From: Hydrogenophilaceae bacterium
GTDB lineage: Bacteria; Pseudomonadota; Gammaproteobacteria; Burkholderiales; Thiobacillaceae
Direction: 5' to 3'
Assembly: GCA_024709485.1 (NCBI GenBank)
Contig: JANJWO010000054.1
Location: forward strand, 1 to 38,954
Length of the DNA stretch: 38,954 bases
Each line of letters starts with the position of its first letter. The stretch's first letter is position 1. Below the pieces are notes generated by a model. That model made no database searches. It was given only the letters and a program-made list of their open reading frames with translations, and was not told the origin of the DNA. Below are positions 15,676-26,181 of the stretch, piece after piece. A program made the position numbers and the translations under genes.

Positions 15676-17070
15676 ATGCATTTGATGAACTACGACGCGC
15701 TGCAACTTTCCGGCCGCAAAACCCTGGTCCTCGGGCTGGGCGACACCGGCCTGTCCTGCGCCCGCTGGCTGGCGGCGCGCGGCGCCGTCGTGTCGGTGGC
15801 GGACAGCCGCGCGGCGCCGCCGCATGCGCAGGCCTTGAAGGAAATGCTGCCGGAAGCCGCGCTGCACTGCGGAGCATTCCGGGATGAGCTGTTGCAGGCC
15901 GCCGATCTCCTGGTCGCCAGCCCCGGCGTGCCGCTGGCCGAACCGGCGGTGGCGCGCGCGCTGCAGAAAGGCATCGAGCTCGCCGGCGACGTGGAACTGT
16001 TCGCGCGCGCCATCCGCGCCTCGCAGGCCAGGGTCATCGCCATCACCGGCAGCAACGGCAAGAGCACGGTGACCGCCATGTGCGGGACCATGAGCGAAGC
16101 CGCCGGGAGGAAGACCTGCGTCGCCGGCAACATCGGCTTGCCGGTGCTGGACGCGCTGATGGACATCGAGGCCGGGCGCATGGACGAGCCGGAAGTGTGG
16201 GCGCTGGAGCTGTCCAGCTTCCAGCTGGAAACCACCTTCAGCCTGGAGGCGGACGCCGCGACCGTGCTCAACGTCAGCGAGGACCACCTCGACCGCTATG
16301 CCGACCTGGAGGCCTATGCCGCCGCCAAGGCGCGCATTTTTTCCGGCTCTGGCGCGCAGGTGCTGAACCGCGACGACGCGCGCGTGATGGCGATGGCGAT
16401 AGCCGGGCGCAGGCAGATCAGCTTCGGCCTCGATGCCGCACCTGGCGCTGGCGACTATGGCGTCAGCGAAGGCGGGCTGTACCGAGGCAACGAGCGGCTG
16501 ATGGCCGCGGCCGAACTGCCGCTGGCCGGCCTGCACAATGTTGCCAATGCGCTGGCCGCGCTGGCGCTGACCACCGCCGTCGGCCTGCCCGCCGCCGGGC
16601 TGCTACAGGGGCTCAGGCGCTTCAAGGGCCTGCCGCACCGCGTCGAATTCGTCGACGAGATCGACGGCGTGCGCTTCTACGACGATTCCAAGGGCACCAA
16701 TGTCGGCGCCACCGAGGCCGCGCTGTCCGGCATGGGCCGCAAGGTGGTGGTGATCCTCGGCGGCGACGGCAAGGGCCAGGATTTTTCGCCGCTGAAACAG
16801 GCGGTGGCGGCGCATGCCCGCGCCGTGGTGCTGATCGGGCGCGATGCGCCGCGCATTGAAAAGGCCATCGCCGGCTGCGGCATTCCCATGGAAAAGGCCG
16901 CGAGCATGGAAGCCGCGGTGCAGCTCGGTTTCGCGCTGGCCCGCGAGGGGGACGCCGTGCTGCTGTCGCCGGCCTGCGCCAGCTGGGACATGTTCCGCAA
17001 TTACGCCCATCGCGCCGAGGTGTTCATCGAGGCCGTGCGCGCGCTGCACGGCGCGGGAAGGGAGGCCTGA
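15676..17070 (+). CDS. murD: UDP-MurNAc-L-alanine:D-glutamate ligase MurD
   Basis: This 464-residue Mur ligase adds D-glutamate to UDP-MurNAc-L-Ala. The N-terminal Rossmann segment [12 protein letters not shown], the P-loop ITGSNGKST (residues about 123-131), [18 protein letters not shown] and FYDDSKGTN are all typical. The start is uncertain by three residues: ATG 15676 (MHLMNYD) or ATG 15685 (MNYDAL). Neither has a visible Shine-Dalgarno sequence, because the bases just upstream belong to the palindromic element. The gene ends in a TGATG overlap with ftsW. Confidence 0.96.
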   Translation: MHLMNYDALQLSGRKTLVLGLGDTGLSCARWLAARGAVVSVADSRAAPPHAQALKEMLPEAALHCGAFRDELLQAADLLVASPGVPLAEPAVARALQKGIELAGDVELFARAIRASQARVIAITGSNGKSTVTAMCGTMSEAAGRKTCVAGNIGLPVLDALMDIEAGRMDEPEVWALELSSFQLETTFSLEADAATVLNVSEDHLDRYADLEAYAAAKARIFSGSGAQVLNRDDARVMAMAIAGRRQISFGLDAAPGAGDYGVSEGGLYRGNERLMAAAELPLAGLHNVANALAALALTTAVGLPAAGLLQGLRRFKGLPHRVEFVDEIDGVRFYDDSKGTNVGATEAALSGMGRKVVVILGGDGKGQDFSPLKQAVAAHARAVVLIGRDAPRIEKAIAGCGIPMEKAASMEAAVQLGFALAREGDAVLLSPACASWDMFRNYAHRAEVFIEAVRALHGAGREA

Positions 17071-18230
17071 TGCTCTACAGCGCCCGCGCACCCAAGTCTC
17101 CGAGCGGCGAGCTGGATTTCGCGCTCGCCTGGCTCATTCTCGCGCTGCTGGGCTTCGGGCTGGTCATGGTGTATTCCGCCTCGATCGCCATGGCCGAGGG
17201 TTCGCGCATGACCGGCCATCAGGGGCACTACTTCCTGCTGCGCCAGGGCGTGTTCATCCTGGTCGCCCTGGCGGCCGGGGCGCTGGCGTTCCAGGTGCCG
17301 ACGCGCACCTGGCAGCAGGCCGCGCCCTATTTGTTCGTGGCCGGCATCGCGCTGCTGGTGGCGGTGCTGATCCCCGGCCTCGGCCGCGAGGTCAACGGCA
17401 GCCGCCGCTGGATCGCGCTCGGCTTCGCCAATTTGCAGCCGTCCGAACTGATGAAGTTTTTCGCCGTGCTCTACGCCGCCGACTACACCACGCGCAAGGC
17501 CGCGGTCATGCATGATTTCAAGAAGGGCTTCCTGCCCATGGCGGCGGTCATGCTCGTCACCGGCTTCCTGCTGCTGCACGAGCCGGATTTCGGCGCCTTC
17601 GTCGTCATCACCAGCATCACCGTCGGCATCCTCTTCCTCGGCGGGCTCAACTGGAAGGTGTTCGCGGCCCTGATTGCGGTGCTGATCGCGGGCTTCGTCA
17701 CGCTGATCCTGACCTCGCCCTACCGGCTGCAGCGCATTCTCGGCTTTCTCGACCCCTGGTCGGATCCTTACGGCAAGGGCTACCAGCTGTCGCATTCGCT
17801 CATCGCCTTCGGGCGCGGCGAATGGTTCGGCCTCGGCCTCGGCGGCAGCGTGGAGAAGCTGTTCTATCTGCCCGAGGCGCACACCGACTTCCTGCTGGCG
17901 GTGATTGCGGAGGAGTTCGGCTTCGTCGGCGTGGCCGTGGTGCTGGCCCTGTTCGTCTTGCTGGTGGCCAAGGCCTTCCTGATCGGACGCCATGCCGCGC
18001 GCCTGGAGCGCAATTTCGCGGCGCTGGCGGCCATGGGCCTCGGCATCTGGTTCGGCGTGCAGGCGGGCATCAACATCGGCGTGAACATGGGGCTTCTGCC
18101 CACCAAGGGCCTGACCCTGCCTTTCCTTTCCTTCGGCGGCAGCGGCATCGTCGCCAATTGCGTGGCGGTGGCGGTGCTGCTCAGGATCGACTGGGAGCAC
18201 CGGCAGATGATGCGCGGGAAGACGTTCTGA
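17070..18230 (+). CDS. ftsW: Septal peptidoglycan glycosyltransferase FtsW
   Basis: This 386-residue SEDS-family membrane protein polymerises lipid II at the septum with FtsI. The roughly ten hydrophobic segments, the loop [11 protein letters not shown] and [11 protein letters not shown] (about residues 105-130), the DFGAFVV region and the C-terminal [13 protein letters not shown] are diagnostic. The start shares one base with the murD stop, and its own stop shares one base with murG. No oddities seen. Confidence 0.97.
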   Translation: MLYSARAPKSPSGELDFALAWLILALLGFGLVMVYSASIAMAEGSRMTGHQGHYFLLRQGVFILVALAAGALAFQVPTRTWQQAAPYLFVAGIALLVAVLIPGLGREVNGSRRWIALGFANLQPSELMKFFAVLYAADYTTRKAAVMHDFKKGFLPMAAVMLVTGFLLLHEPDFGAFVVITSITVGILFLGGLNWKVFAALIAVLIAGFVTLILTSPYRLQRILGFLDPWSDPYGKGYQLSHSLIAFGRGEWFGLGLGGSVEKLFYLPEAHTDFLLAVIAEEFGFVGVAVVLALFVLLVAKAFLIGRHAARLERNFAALAAMGLGIWFGVQAGINIGVNMGLLPTKGLTLPFLSFGGSGIVANCVAVAVLLRIDWEHRQMMRGKTF

Positions 18231-19339
18231 TGGCCGCGGCGAACCGCACCCTCATGGTCATGGCCGGCGGCACCGGCGGTCACGTCTATCCGGCGCTGGC
18301 GGTGGCGGAGGAAATGCGCGCCCGCGGCTGGGAGGTGTTCTGGCTCGGCACGAAAAATGGCCTGGAGGCGCGCGTGGTGCCGGCGGCGGGCATCGACATG
18401 GTGTGGCTGTCGATGTCGGGCCTGCGCGGGCACGGGCTGCTGCGCGCGGCGCTGACGCCGCTCATGCTGCTGCGTGCCTTCTGGCAGAGCCTGCGCGCCA
18501 TCCTCAAGCGCAGGCCCGACGTGGTGCTGGGCATGGGCGGCTACACCGCCTTCCCCGGCGGCATGATGGCCGCCTTCCTGAACAGGCCGCTGGTCATTCA
18601 CGAGCAGAACAGCATCGCCGGGCTCACCAACCGCGTGCTGGCCTGCCTCGCCGAGCGCGTGCTGGTGGCGTTTCCGTCCGCATTCACCCACCGGACCGAC
18701 AAGCCCGTTCCCTGCGGCAAGGCGGCCGCGGCCTGGGTCGGCAATCCGGTGCGCGAGCCCATCGCCAGGCTCGCCGACGATCCGGAACGATATGCCGGGC
18801 GCGAAGGCCCGCTGCGCCTCCTGGTGGTGGGCGGCAGCCTGGGCGCGAGCGCGCTCAACGAACTGCTGCCCGCGGCCCTGGCCCGGCTGCCCGCGGCCGC
18901 GAGACCGGAAGTGGTGCATCAGTCCGGGCGCCAGCATGTGGAGAAGCTGCGCGCCAATTACGCCGCCGCCGCAGTCGAGGCGGACGTGCGCGATTACATT
19001 GAGGACATGGCGACGCTCTACGAGTGGTGCGACGTCGCGGTGTGCCGGGCCGGCGCCATGACCGTGGCCGAACTGGCCTGCGCCGGGGTGCCGGCGGTGC
19101 TGGTGCCCTTCCCTTACGCCGTGGACGACCACCAGACCACCAATGCGCATTTCCTCAGCACGGCCGGCGCGGCCTGGTGCATGCAGCAGCAGGAACTGAG
19201 CGCGGACAAGCTCGCCGCGCACCTGGCGTCGTTGACGCGCGAGAAGCTGGCGCCCATGTCCCTGAAAGCGCGGGCCCTGGCCAAGCCCGAAGCGACCAAG
19301 ACCGTGGCAGACATTTGCGAGGAGCTGGCGCATGGCTGA
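18230..19339 (+). CDS. murG: UDP-GlcNAc:lipid I N-acetylglucosaminyltransferase MurG
   Basis: This 369-residue peripheral membrane GT-B enzyme adds GlcNAc to lipid I to make lipid II. The membrane-binding glycine loop GGTGGH is at residues 13-18. GMGGYTAFPGG, HEQNSIAGLTNR, VVGGSLGA and RAGAMTVAEL (UDP-GlcNAc site) follow in order. I took the ATG at 18230, which shares its A with the ftsW stop; longer readings of the frame run back through ftsW. A palindromic element begins eleven bases after its stop. Confidence 0.97.
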   Translation: MAAANRTLMVMAGGTGGHVYPALAVAEEMRARGWEVFWLGTKNGLEARVVPAAGIDMVWLSMSGLRGHGLLRAALTPLMLLRAFWQSLRAILKRRPDVVLGMGGYTAFPGGMMAAFLNRPLVIHEQNSIAGLTNRVLACLAERVLVAFPSAFTHRTDKPVPCGKAAAAWVGNPVREPIARLADDPERYAGREGPLRLLVVGGSLGASALNELLPAALARLPAAARPEVVHQSGRQHVEKLRANYAAAAVEADVRDYIEDMATLYEWCDVAVCRAGAMTVAELACAGVPAVLVPFPYAVDDHQTTNAHFLSTAGAAWCMQQQELSADKLAAHLASLTREKLAPMSLKARALAKPEATKTVADICEELAHG

Positions 19340-19349
19340 AAGGCAGGTG

Positions 19350-19427
19350 ATCCGCGAAGGACGCGAAGTGCGCGAAGGCGGCGCGCTTGGCGTCGATTTT
19401 TGCGTATCCTTCGCGTCCTTCGCGGAT
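19350..19427. repeat. Palindromic element with 9-bp tandem arms (CGCGAAGGN) between murG and murC
   Basis: The left arm has three 9-base units (CCGCGAAGG, ACGCGAAGT, GCGCGAAGG). The right arm in reverse complement has two. Bases 19350-19368 pair perfectly with 19409-19427 (19 bp). The architecture is the same as the element between mraY and murD but the unit sequence is different. Confidence 0.88.
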
Positions 19428-19447
19428 AAAGGTTTCAGGAGCTATCG

Positions 19448-20837
19448 ATGAAGCACGCGGTCAAACACATCCATTTCGTCGGCATCGGCGGCGCCGGCAT
19501 GAGCGGCATCGCCGAAGTGCTGGCCAATCTCGGCTTCACGGTGTCGGGCTCGGACCTCTCGGACAACGCCGCCACCCGGCGCCTGCAGGGCTTCGGCGTG
19601 CAGGTCCACAAGGGGCACCGCGCGGAACACATCGCGGGGGCGGAGGCGGTGGTGGTGTCCACCGCCGTGCCGGAAACCAATCCCGAAGTGATCGCCGCGC
19701 GCGAGCGCAAGATCCCGCTCGTGCCGCGCGCCATGATGCTGGCCGAACTCATGCGCCTGAAGCAGGGCATCGCCATCGCCGGCACCCACGGCAAGACCAC
19801 CACCACCTCGCTGGTGGCGTCCTGCCTGTCGCAAGCCGGCATGGACCCGACCTTCGTCATCGGCGGCAAGCTCACCGCCGCCGGCGCGCATGCGCGCCTC
19901 GGCAAGGGCGATTTCCTGGTGGCCGAGGCCGACGAGTCCGACGCCTCCTTCCTCTATCTCACGCCGGTGGTGGCGGTGGTGACCAACATCGACGCCGACC
20001 ACATGGAAACCTACGGCCACGACTTCGGCCGCCTCAAGCAGGCCTTCGTCGATTTCCTGCAGCATCTGCCGTTCTACGGCCGCGCCGTGGTGTGCGCCGA
20101 CGACGCCAACGTGCGCGAGATCCTGCCGCGCGTGACCAAGCCGGTGACGACTTACGGTTTTTCCGAGGATGCCGACATCCGCGCCGAGAATGTGCGCGCC
20201 GAGGGCGCTTCCATGCACTTCGATGCCGTGATCAGGAACGGCGGCACGACGCGGCTGCCGATCGCGCTCAACCTGCCCGGCCGCCACAACGTGCTGAATG
20301 CGCTGGCCGCCATCGGCGTGGCGAGCGAGGTGGGGGCGGACAACGCATCCATCGTCAAGGCGCTGGCGGAATTCCGCGGCGTCGGCCGCCGCTTCCAGCA
20401 CTACGGCGAGATGGCGACGCCCGACGGCGGCAAGGCGCTGGTCGTCGACGACTACGGTCACCATCCGGCGGAAATGGCCGCCACGCTCGCGGCCGCGCGC
20501 GGCGCTTATCCGGACAAGCGGCTGGTGCTGGTGTTTCAGCCGCACCGCTACACGCGGACCCGCGACTGCTTCGAGGATTTCGTGCGCGTGCTGTCCGAGG
20601 CCGACGCCCTGGTGCTGACCGAGGTGTATCCGGCCGGCGAACAGCCGATCGTGGCCGCGGACGGGCGCGCGCTGGCGCGCGGCGTGCGCGTGGCGGGCAA
20701 GGTCGAGCCGCTGTTCGTGGAGTCGGTGGAAGACCTGCCGGACGCCGTGCGCGGCCATGTGCGCGATGGCGACGTGGTGCTGGTCATGGGCGCGGGCTCC
20801 ATCGGCCAGGTCGCGGGCAAGCTGACGGGAGCCGGCC

Positions 20838-20848
<11 letters not shown>
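19448..20848 (+). CDS. murC: UDP-MurNAc:L-alanine ligase MurC
   Basis: This 466-residue Mur ligase starts the peptide stem by adding L-alanine to UDP-MurNAc. The N-terminal [17 protein letters not shown], the P-loop GTHGKTTTT (residues 112-120), [21 protein letters not shown] and DDYGHHPAE motifs are present. CAGGAG stands 7 bases before the ATG, so this gene restarts translation independently after the upstream palindromic element. It overlaps murB by 11 bases. Confidence 0.97.
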
Positions 20849-21833
<985 letters not shown>

Positions 21834-21841
21834 ATAAAGCG

Positions 21842-21916
21842 AGCCACAGAGGGCACAGAGATCACAGAGAGTGGTGCTCGGTTTTTTACTCTGTGTCCTC
21901 TGTGTTCTCTGTGGCT
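21842..21916. repeat. Palindromic element with 9-bp tandem arms (CACAGAGNN x3) between murB and ddl
   Basis: The left arm reads CACAGAGGG, CACAGAGAT, CACAGAGAG. The right arm in reverse complement reads CACAGAGAA, CACAGAGGA, CACAGAGT. The loop contains GTGCTCGGTTTTTT, close to the GTGCTTTCCGGTTT loop of the mraY-murD element, so the two are probably members of one family. Confidence 0.9.
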
Positions 21917-21929
21917 TGGGGTTTAAAGA

Positions 21930-22841
21930 ATGGGTATTAAGAATTTCGGAAAAGTTGGGGTTCTGATGGGCGGCCAGTCCGCCGAGCGCGAGGTGTCGCT
22001 GAAAAGCGGCGCCGCGGTGCTGGCGGCGCTCACGCGCCAGGGCGTCGACGCGCACGCCTTCGATCCCGCCCGGCGCAGTCTGGGCGATCTCGCCATGGCC
22101 GAGTTCGACCGCGTGTTCATCGCCCTGCACGGGCGATTCGGCGAGGACGGCTGCATGCAGGGCGCGCTGGAGCTGCTGAACATTCCTTACACCGGCAGCG
22201 GCGTCATGGCTTCCGCCATCGGCATGGACAAGTGGCGCACCAAGCTGCTGTGGCAGGCCGCCGGCCTGCCCACCCCGGCGTTCGCGCTGCTCGACGCCGA
22301 CACCGATTTCGCCGCGGTCGAAAAGCAGCTCGGCCTGCCCATCTTCGTGAAGCCCGCGCGCGAAGGCTCCAGCATCGGCATGAGCAAGGTGAAGCAGGCG
22401 GGCGACCTGCGCGCGGCCTGGGAGAAGGCGGCCGAATACGACAGCCTGGTGCTGGCGGAGAAATTCGTCGACGGCGGCGAATACACCTGCGCCGTGCTGG
22501 GCGGCGAGGCGCTGCCGATGATCCGGCTGATCCCCAAGAACGAGTACTACGACTACGAGGCCAAGTACCTGCGCGACGACACCGAATATCGGTGTCCGTG
22601 CGGTCTCGCGCCCGAGCAGGAGAAGGCCATCCAGGCCTTGTGCCTGAAGGCCTTCCAGGTGGTCGGCTGCCGCGGCTGGGGGCGCGTCGACGTGATGCTG
22701 GACCGCGGCGGCCAGCCCTACCTGCTGGAGATCAACACTTCGCCGGGCATGACCGACCACAGCCTGGTGCCGATGGCGGCGCGCGCGACCGGCATGGATT
22801 TCGATGCGCTGTGCCTGCGCATCCTGGAGCAGACGCTGTGA
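21930..22841 (+). CDS. ddl: D-alanine:D-alanine ligase Ddl
   Basis: This 303-residue ATP-grasp enzyme makes the D-Ala-D-Ala dipeptide used by Mur[15 protein letters not shown] near the N-terminus, [41 protein letters not shown] and the C-terminal [15 protein letters not shown] are typical of DdlB. The ATG at 21930 comes right after the palindromic element; only a weak AAAG precedes it. The stop overlaps the GTG start of ftsQ as GTGA. Confidence 0.96.
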   Translation: MGIKNFGKVGVLMGGQSAEREVSLKSGAAVLAALTRQGVDAHAFDPARRSLGDLAMAEFDRVFIALHGRFGEDGCMQGALELLNIPYTGSGVMASAIGMDKWRTKLLWQAAGLPTPAFALLDADTDFAAVEKQLGLPIFVKPAREGSSIGMSKVKQAGDLRAAWEKAAEYDSLVLAEKFVDGGEYTCAVLGGEALPMIRLIPKNEYYDYEAKYLRDDTEYRCPCGLAPEQEKAIQALCLKAFQVVGCRGWGRVDVMLDRGGQPYLLEINTSPGMTDHSLVPMAARATGMDFDALCLRILEQTL

Positions 22842-23560
22842 TCGAAACGCGCATGCCCACCGACCCCTTCGCCAACGCGCTTTACCTCGGCGCCGGCGCG
22901 CTGCTGGCCTACGCGCTGCTGGCCTGGCTGGTGTCGCTGCCGGTGTTTGCGCTGCACCGCCTCGAGGTGCGCGGCGAGCTGCGCCATGTCGGCGAGGACA
23001 GCGTCCGGCTGGCGGCGAAAAGCGGCGTGCGCGGCAACTTCTTCACGGTTGACCTCGACGACGTCCGCGCCGCCTTCGAGAAGCTGCCCTGGGTGGCCGA
23101 GGCGCGCATCTCGCGGCGCTGGCCGGACACCCTGGTGGTGGAACTGGTCGAGCATGTTCCGCTCGCGCACTGGGATGGCGACAAGCTCGTCAGCACGGCG
23201 GGCGAGGTGTTCAACGCCGCATCCGCCGCCGAACTGCCCAGCCTCAACGGCTTCGACGGCTCCGGCCGCGAAGTCGCGGAAGCCTACCGGCGCTATGGCG
23301 AAATACTCGGCCCGCTGGGCTTGCGCATCGCGGAGCTGAGCCTGTCGCCGCGCCGCGCCTGGCGGCTGAAGACCGACAGCGGCCTGGAAGTCGCGCTCGG
23401 CCGCAAGGATGCCGAGGCGCGGCTCCGGCGCTTCGCCGCGCAATACCGGAAAGTCGCCGAGCGGATCGGCACCGCGCCGGCCTATGTGGATCTGCGCTAT
23501 GCGGACGGTTTCGCCGTGAGGCTGCCGCACGCCGCGCAACAATCGAAGAAGCAATCATGA
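22838..23560 (+). CDS. ftsQ: Cell division protein FtsQ
   Basis: This 240-residue single-span membrane protein bridges early and late divisome proteins through FtsL and FtsB. A membrane helix lies at about residues 15-38, a POTRA domain at about 40-110 ([13 protein letters not shown] ... [36 protein letters not shown]) and the FtsQ domain after it. The GTG at 22838 overlaps the ddl stop; an ATG five codons later (MPTDPF) is an alternative start. The stop overlaps ftsA as ATGA. Confidence 0.94.
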   Translation: MIETRMPTDPFANALYLGAGALLAYALLAWLVSLPVFALHRLEVRGELRHVGEDSVRLAAKSGVRGNFFTVDLDDVRAAFEKLPWVAEARISRRWPDTLVVELVEHVPLAHWDGDKLVSTAGEVFNAASAAELPSLNGFDGSGREVAEAYRRYGEILGPLGLRIAELSLSPRRAWRLKTDSGLEVALGRKDAEARLRRFAAQYRKVAERIGTAPAYVDLRYADGFAVRLPHAAQQSKKQS

Positions 23561-24795
23561 GCAAGCCAAGAGACCCCAAGAACCTGATCGTCGGCCTCGA
23601 CATCGGCACATCCAAGATCGTCTGCGTCGTCGCCGAGGTGCAGCCCGAGGGCACGCTGGAGATCATCGGCATGGGCTCGCACCCGTCGAAAGGCCTGCGC
23701 CGCGGCGTGGTGGTCAACATCGAGCACACCGTCAACGCCATCCAGCGCGCGCTGGAGGAGGCCGAACTGATGGCCGACTGCAAGATCCGCGAGGTCTACA
23801 CCGGCATCGCCGGCAACCACATCCGGAGCTTCAACTCGCACGGCATGGTGGCGATCAAGGACAAGGAGATCAGCCAGATCGATGTCGAGCGCGTGGTCGA
23901 CACCGCGCGCGCCATCAACATCCCCATGGACCAGCAGATCCTGCACACCATCCCGCAGGAATTCGTGGTCGACGGGCACGAGGACGTGAAGGACCCGCTC
24001 GGCATGAGCGCGGTGCGCCTGGAAGTGCGCGTGCACATGGTGACCGGCGCCGTGTCCGCCGCGCAGAACATCGTCAAGTGCGTGCGCCGCTGCGGCATCG
24101 AGGTCGCCGACCTGGTGCTGCAGCCGCTGGCCTCGGCCATGGCGGTGCTGAGCGAGGACGAAAAGGAGCTGGGCGTGTGCCTGATCGACATCGGTGGCGG
24201 CACCACCGACATCGCCGTGTTCACCGACGGCGCCATCCGCCATACCGCGGTGATTCCGGTGGCCGGCGACCAGGTCAACAACGACATCGCCGTGGCGCTG
24301 CGCACGCCGCCCAAGGAAGCCGAGGATCTCAAGATCCGCCACGGCTGCGCGCTGCGCCAATTGGCCGACGCGCGCGACATGATCGAGGTGCCCGGCGTCG
24401 GCGACCGTCCGGCCAGGACGCTGTCGCGCCAGACGCTGGCGGAATTCATCGAGCCGCGCATGGAAGAGCTGTATTCCCTGGTGCAGGCGGAACTGCGCCG
24501 CTCGGGCTTCGAGGAGCTGTTGTCTTCCGGCATCGTCATCACCGGCGGCACCTCGGCCATGCCGGGCATGGTCGAGCTGGGCGAGGAGGTGTTCCACATG
24601 CCGGTGCGCCTGGGGTATCCGCGCTACGAGGGCGGCCTGTCCGAAGTCATGCGCAATCCGCGCTATGCCACCGGCGTCGGGCTCCTGCTCGCCGGCCTCG
24701 AGGCGCGCGGGCGCGAGGCGCCCGGCAAGCTGGGCGCGGGCAGTTTCAAGGATTTGCTCGACCGCATGAAGTCCTGGTTCAAGGGCAACTTCTAG
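23557..24795 (+). CDS. ftsA: Cell division actin homologue FtsA
   Basis: This 412-residue actin-fold ATPase tethers FtsZ to the membrane. LIVGLDIGTSKIVCVV (phosphate 1), IDIGGGTTDIAVF (phosphate 2) and ITGGTSAMPG are present, as is the 1C domain region between. The C-terminal MKSWFKGNF is an amphipathic membrane-targeting helix of the usual kind. It overlaps ftsQ, and a perfect stem-loop lies 15 bases after its stop. Confidence 0.97.
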   Translation: MSKPRDPKNLIVGLDIGTSKIVCVVAEVQPEGTLEIIGMGSHPSKGLRRGVVVNIEHTVNAIQRALEEAELMADCKIREVYTGIAGNHIRSFNSHGMVAIKDKEISQIDVERVVDTARAINIPMDQQILHTIPQEFVVDGHEDVKDPLGMSAVRLEVRVHMVTGAVSAAQNIVKCVRRCGIEVADLVLQPLASAMAVLSEDEKELGVCLIDIGGGTTDIAVFTDGAIRHTAVIPVAGDQVNNDIAVALRTPPKEAEDLKIRHGCALRQLADARDMIEVPGVGDRPARTLSRQTLAEFIEPRMEELYSLVQAELRRSGFEELLSSGIVITGGTSAMPGMVELGEEVFHMPVRLGYPRYEGGLSEVMRNPRYATGVGLLLAGLEARGREAPGKLGAGSFKDLLDRMKSWFKGNF

Positions 24796-24810
24796 CGGCG
24801 GGCGAGGGGG

Positions 24811-24840
24811 TTTTTCCGCCGGCGCGAGCCGGCGGAAAAA
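24811..24840. repeat. Perfect 13-bp stem-loop between ftsA and ftsZ
   Basis: TTTTTCCGCCGGC, a GCGA tetraloop and GCCGGCGGAAAAA form an uninterrupted 13-bp stem. The T-run is on the 5' side for both strands, so neither strand has the U-tract that follows a standard factor-independent terminator. It sits 38 bases before ftsZ and could affect readthrough or mRNA processing. Confidence 0.85.
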
Positions 24841-24877
24841 TGCAGTGAGCGTGTATGTTTGTTTTTGAGGAGAGCGA

Positions 24878-26026
24878 ATGATGTTTGAACTATTGGATAC
24901 CGATACGCAGGACGCCGTGATCAAGGTCATCGGCGTGGGGGGCTGCGGCGGCAACGCCGTGGACCACATGATCAGTTCGGGCCTCTCGGGGGTGGAGTTC
25001 ATCGCCATCAATACCGATGCCCAGGCGCTGAAGCGCAATCAGGCCAAGGTGCAGCTGCAGCTGGGCAATGCAGTGACCAAGGGCCTGGGCGCCGGCGCCA
25101 ATCCGGACGTCGGCCGCGAGGCCGCGCTGGAGGATCGCGAGCGCATCGCCGAGCTGATCGACGGCGCGGACATGCTGTTCATCACCGCCGGCATGGGCGG
25201 CGGCACCGGCACCGGCGCGGCGCCGGTGGTGGCGGAAGTCGCCAAGGAGCTCGGCATCCTGACCGTGGCCGTGGTGACCAAGCCCTTCCTGTTCGAAGGC
25301 AAGCGCGTGCGCGCCGCCAATGCCGGCATCGAGGCGCTGGCGCGCCACGTCGATTCGCTCATCATCATCCCCAACGACAAGCTGATGCAGGTGCTGGGCG
25401 AGGACGTGTCGATGCTGGAGGCGTTCAAGGCGGCCAACAACGTGCTGCACGGCGCGGTCGGCGGCATCGCCGAGGTCATCAACTGCCCGGGCCTGGTGAA
25501 TGTCGATTTCGCCGACGTGCGCACGGTGATGTCCGAAATGGGCATGGCCATGATGGGCTCCGCGGTGGCCAGCGGCGAAGGCCGCGCCCGCGTCGCCGCC
25601 GAGCAGGCCGTGGCCTCCCCGCTGCTGGAGGACGTGAACCTGGCCGGCGCGCGCGGCATCCTGGTCAACATCACCGCGTCGACTTCCATCAAGATGAAGG
25701 AAATCCACGAGGTGATGAACACCATCAAGGCCTTCACCGCCGAGGAAGCCACGGTCATCGTCGGCAGCGTGGTGGACGATGCCATGGAAGACAACCTGCG
25801 CGTGACCATGGTCGCGACCGGGCTGGGCAATCCGGTGGCGCGCCAGCAGCCCAAGCCCATGCAGGTGATCCGCACCGGCACTTACGATGCGCCGGTGGCG
25901 GTGGAAGGCGGCGACGACATGCCCAATGTCATCCGCGGCCGCAACCAGCGCACCGTCAAGGCCTGGGAGGAGTCCGGCGTGGATGCGCTCGACATCCCGG
26001 CCTTCCTGCGCAAGCAGGCCGATTAA
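24878..26026 (+). CDS. ftsZ: Cell division GTPase FtsZ
   Basis: This 382-residue tubulin homologue polymerises into the division ring. IKVIGVGGCGGNAVDHM, the tubulin signature GGGTGTG (residues 107-113) and the synergy region around VNVDFADVRTVM are intact. The C-terminal conserved peptide reads DIPAFLRKQAD, the tail that binds FtsA and ZipA in the family. GAGGAG lies 6 bases before the ATG at 24878; the next codon is also ATG. It is the last gene of the dcw cluster here, and hairpins follow its stop. Confidence 0.98.
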   Translation: MMFELLDTDTQDAVIKVIGVGGCGGNAVDHMISSGLSGVEFIAINTDAQALKRNQAKVQLQLGNAVTKGLGAGANPDVGREAALEDRERIAELIDGADMLFITAGMGGGTGTGAAPVVAEVAKELGILTVAVVTKPFLFEGKRVRAANAGIEALARHVDSLIIIPNDKLMQVLGEDVSMLEAFKAANNVLHGAVGGIAEVINCPGLVNVDFADVRTVMSEMGMAMMGSAVASGEGRARVAAEQAVASPLLEDVNLAGARGILVNITASTSIKMKEIHEVMNTIKAFTAEEATVIVGSVVDDAMEDNLRVTMVATGLGNPVARQQPKPMQVIRTGTYDAPVAVEGGDDMPNVIRGRNQRTVKAWEESGVDALDIPAFLRKQAD

Positions 26027-26059
26027 GCGGCAGCTCACCCGCTGATCGGGCTTGAAAGT

Positions 26060-26130
26060 CCCTTCCCCCGCGCTCTCCGGGGGAGGGGGCAACTTCCGCT
26101 GTGCTCGGCGGAAGCGGGCTGTTGCCCCCT
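26060..26130 (+). terminator. Overlapping hairpins after ftsZ, likely dcw terminator or repeat element
   Basis: CCCTTCCCCCG (26060-26070) pairs with 26078-26088. Overlapping this, AGGGGGCAAC (26084-26093) pairs perfectly with GTTGCCCCCT (26121-26130) around an inner CTTCCGC/GCGGAAG stem. The two folds are mutually exclusive. A short T-run (ATTTTTC) occurs about 18 bases later. The composition resembles intergenic dispersed repeats. Confidence 0.6.
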
Positions 26131-26162
26131 GTCGTTCCGTTCCTGGATTTTTCTGCGCCAAG

Positions 26163-26179
26163 CCTCATCTAAGATGAGG
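26163..26179 (+). promoter_or_regulatory. Short dyad covering the ribosome site of the Memo-AMMECR1 gene
   Basis: CCTCATCT and AGATGAGG flank a single A. In RNA this gives a 7-bp stem with a TAA loop that contains the GAGG two bases before the ATG at 26182. It may be an operator or a translation-limiting hairpin. Confidence 0.45.
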
Positions 26180-26181
26180 CA

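Noticed and set aside
24811..24840. Factor-independent terminator for ftsA
   Set aside because: The U-tract would be upstream of the stem, not after it, on both strands.
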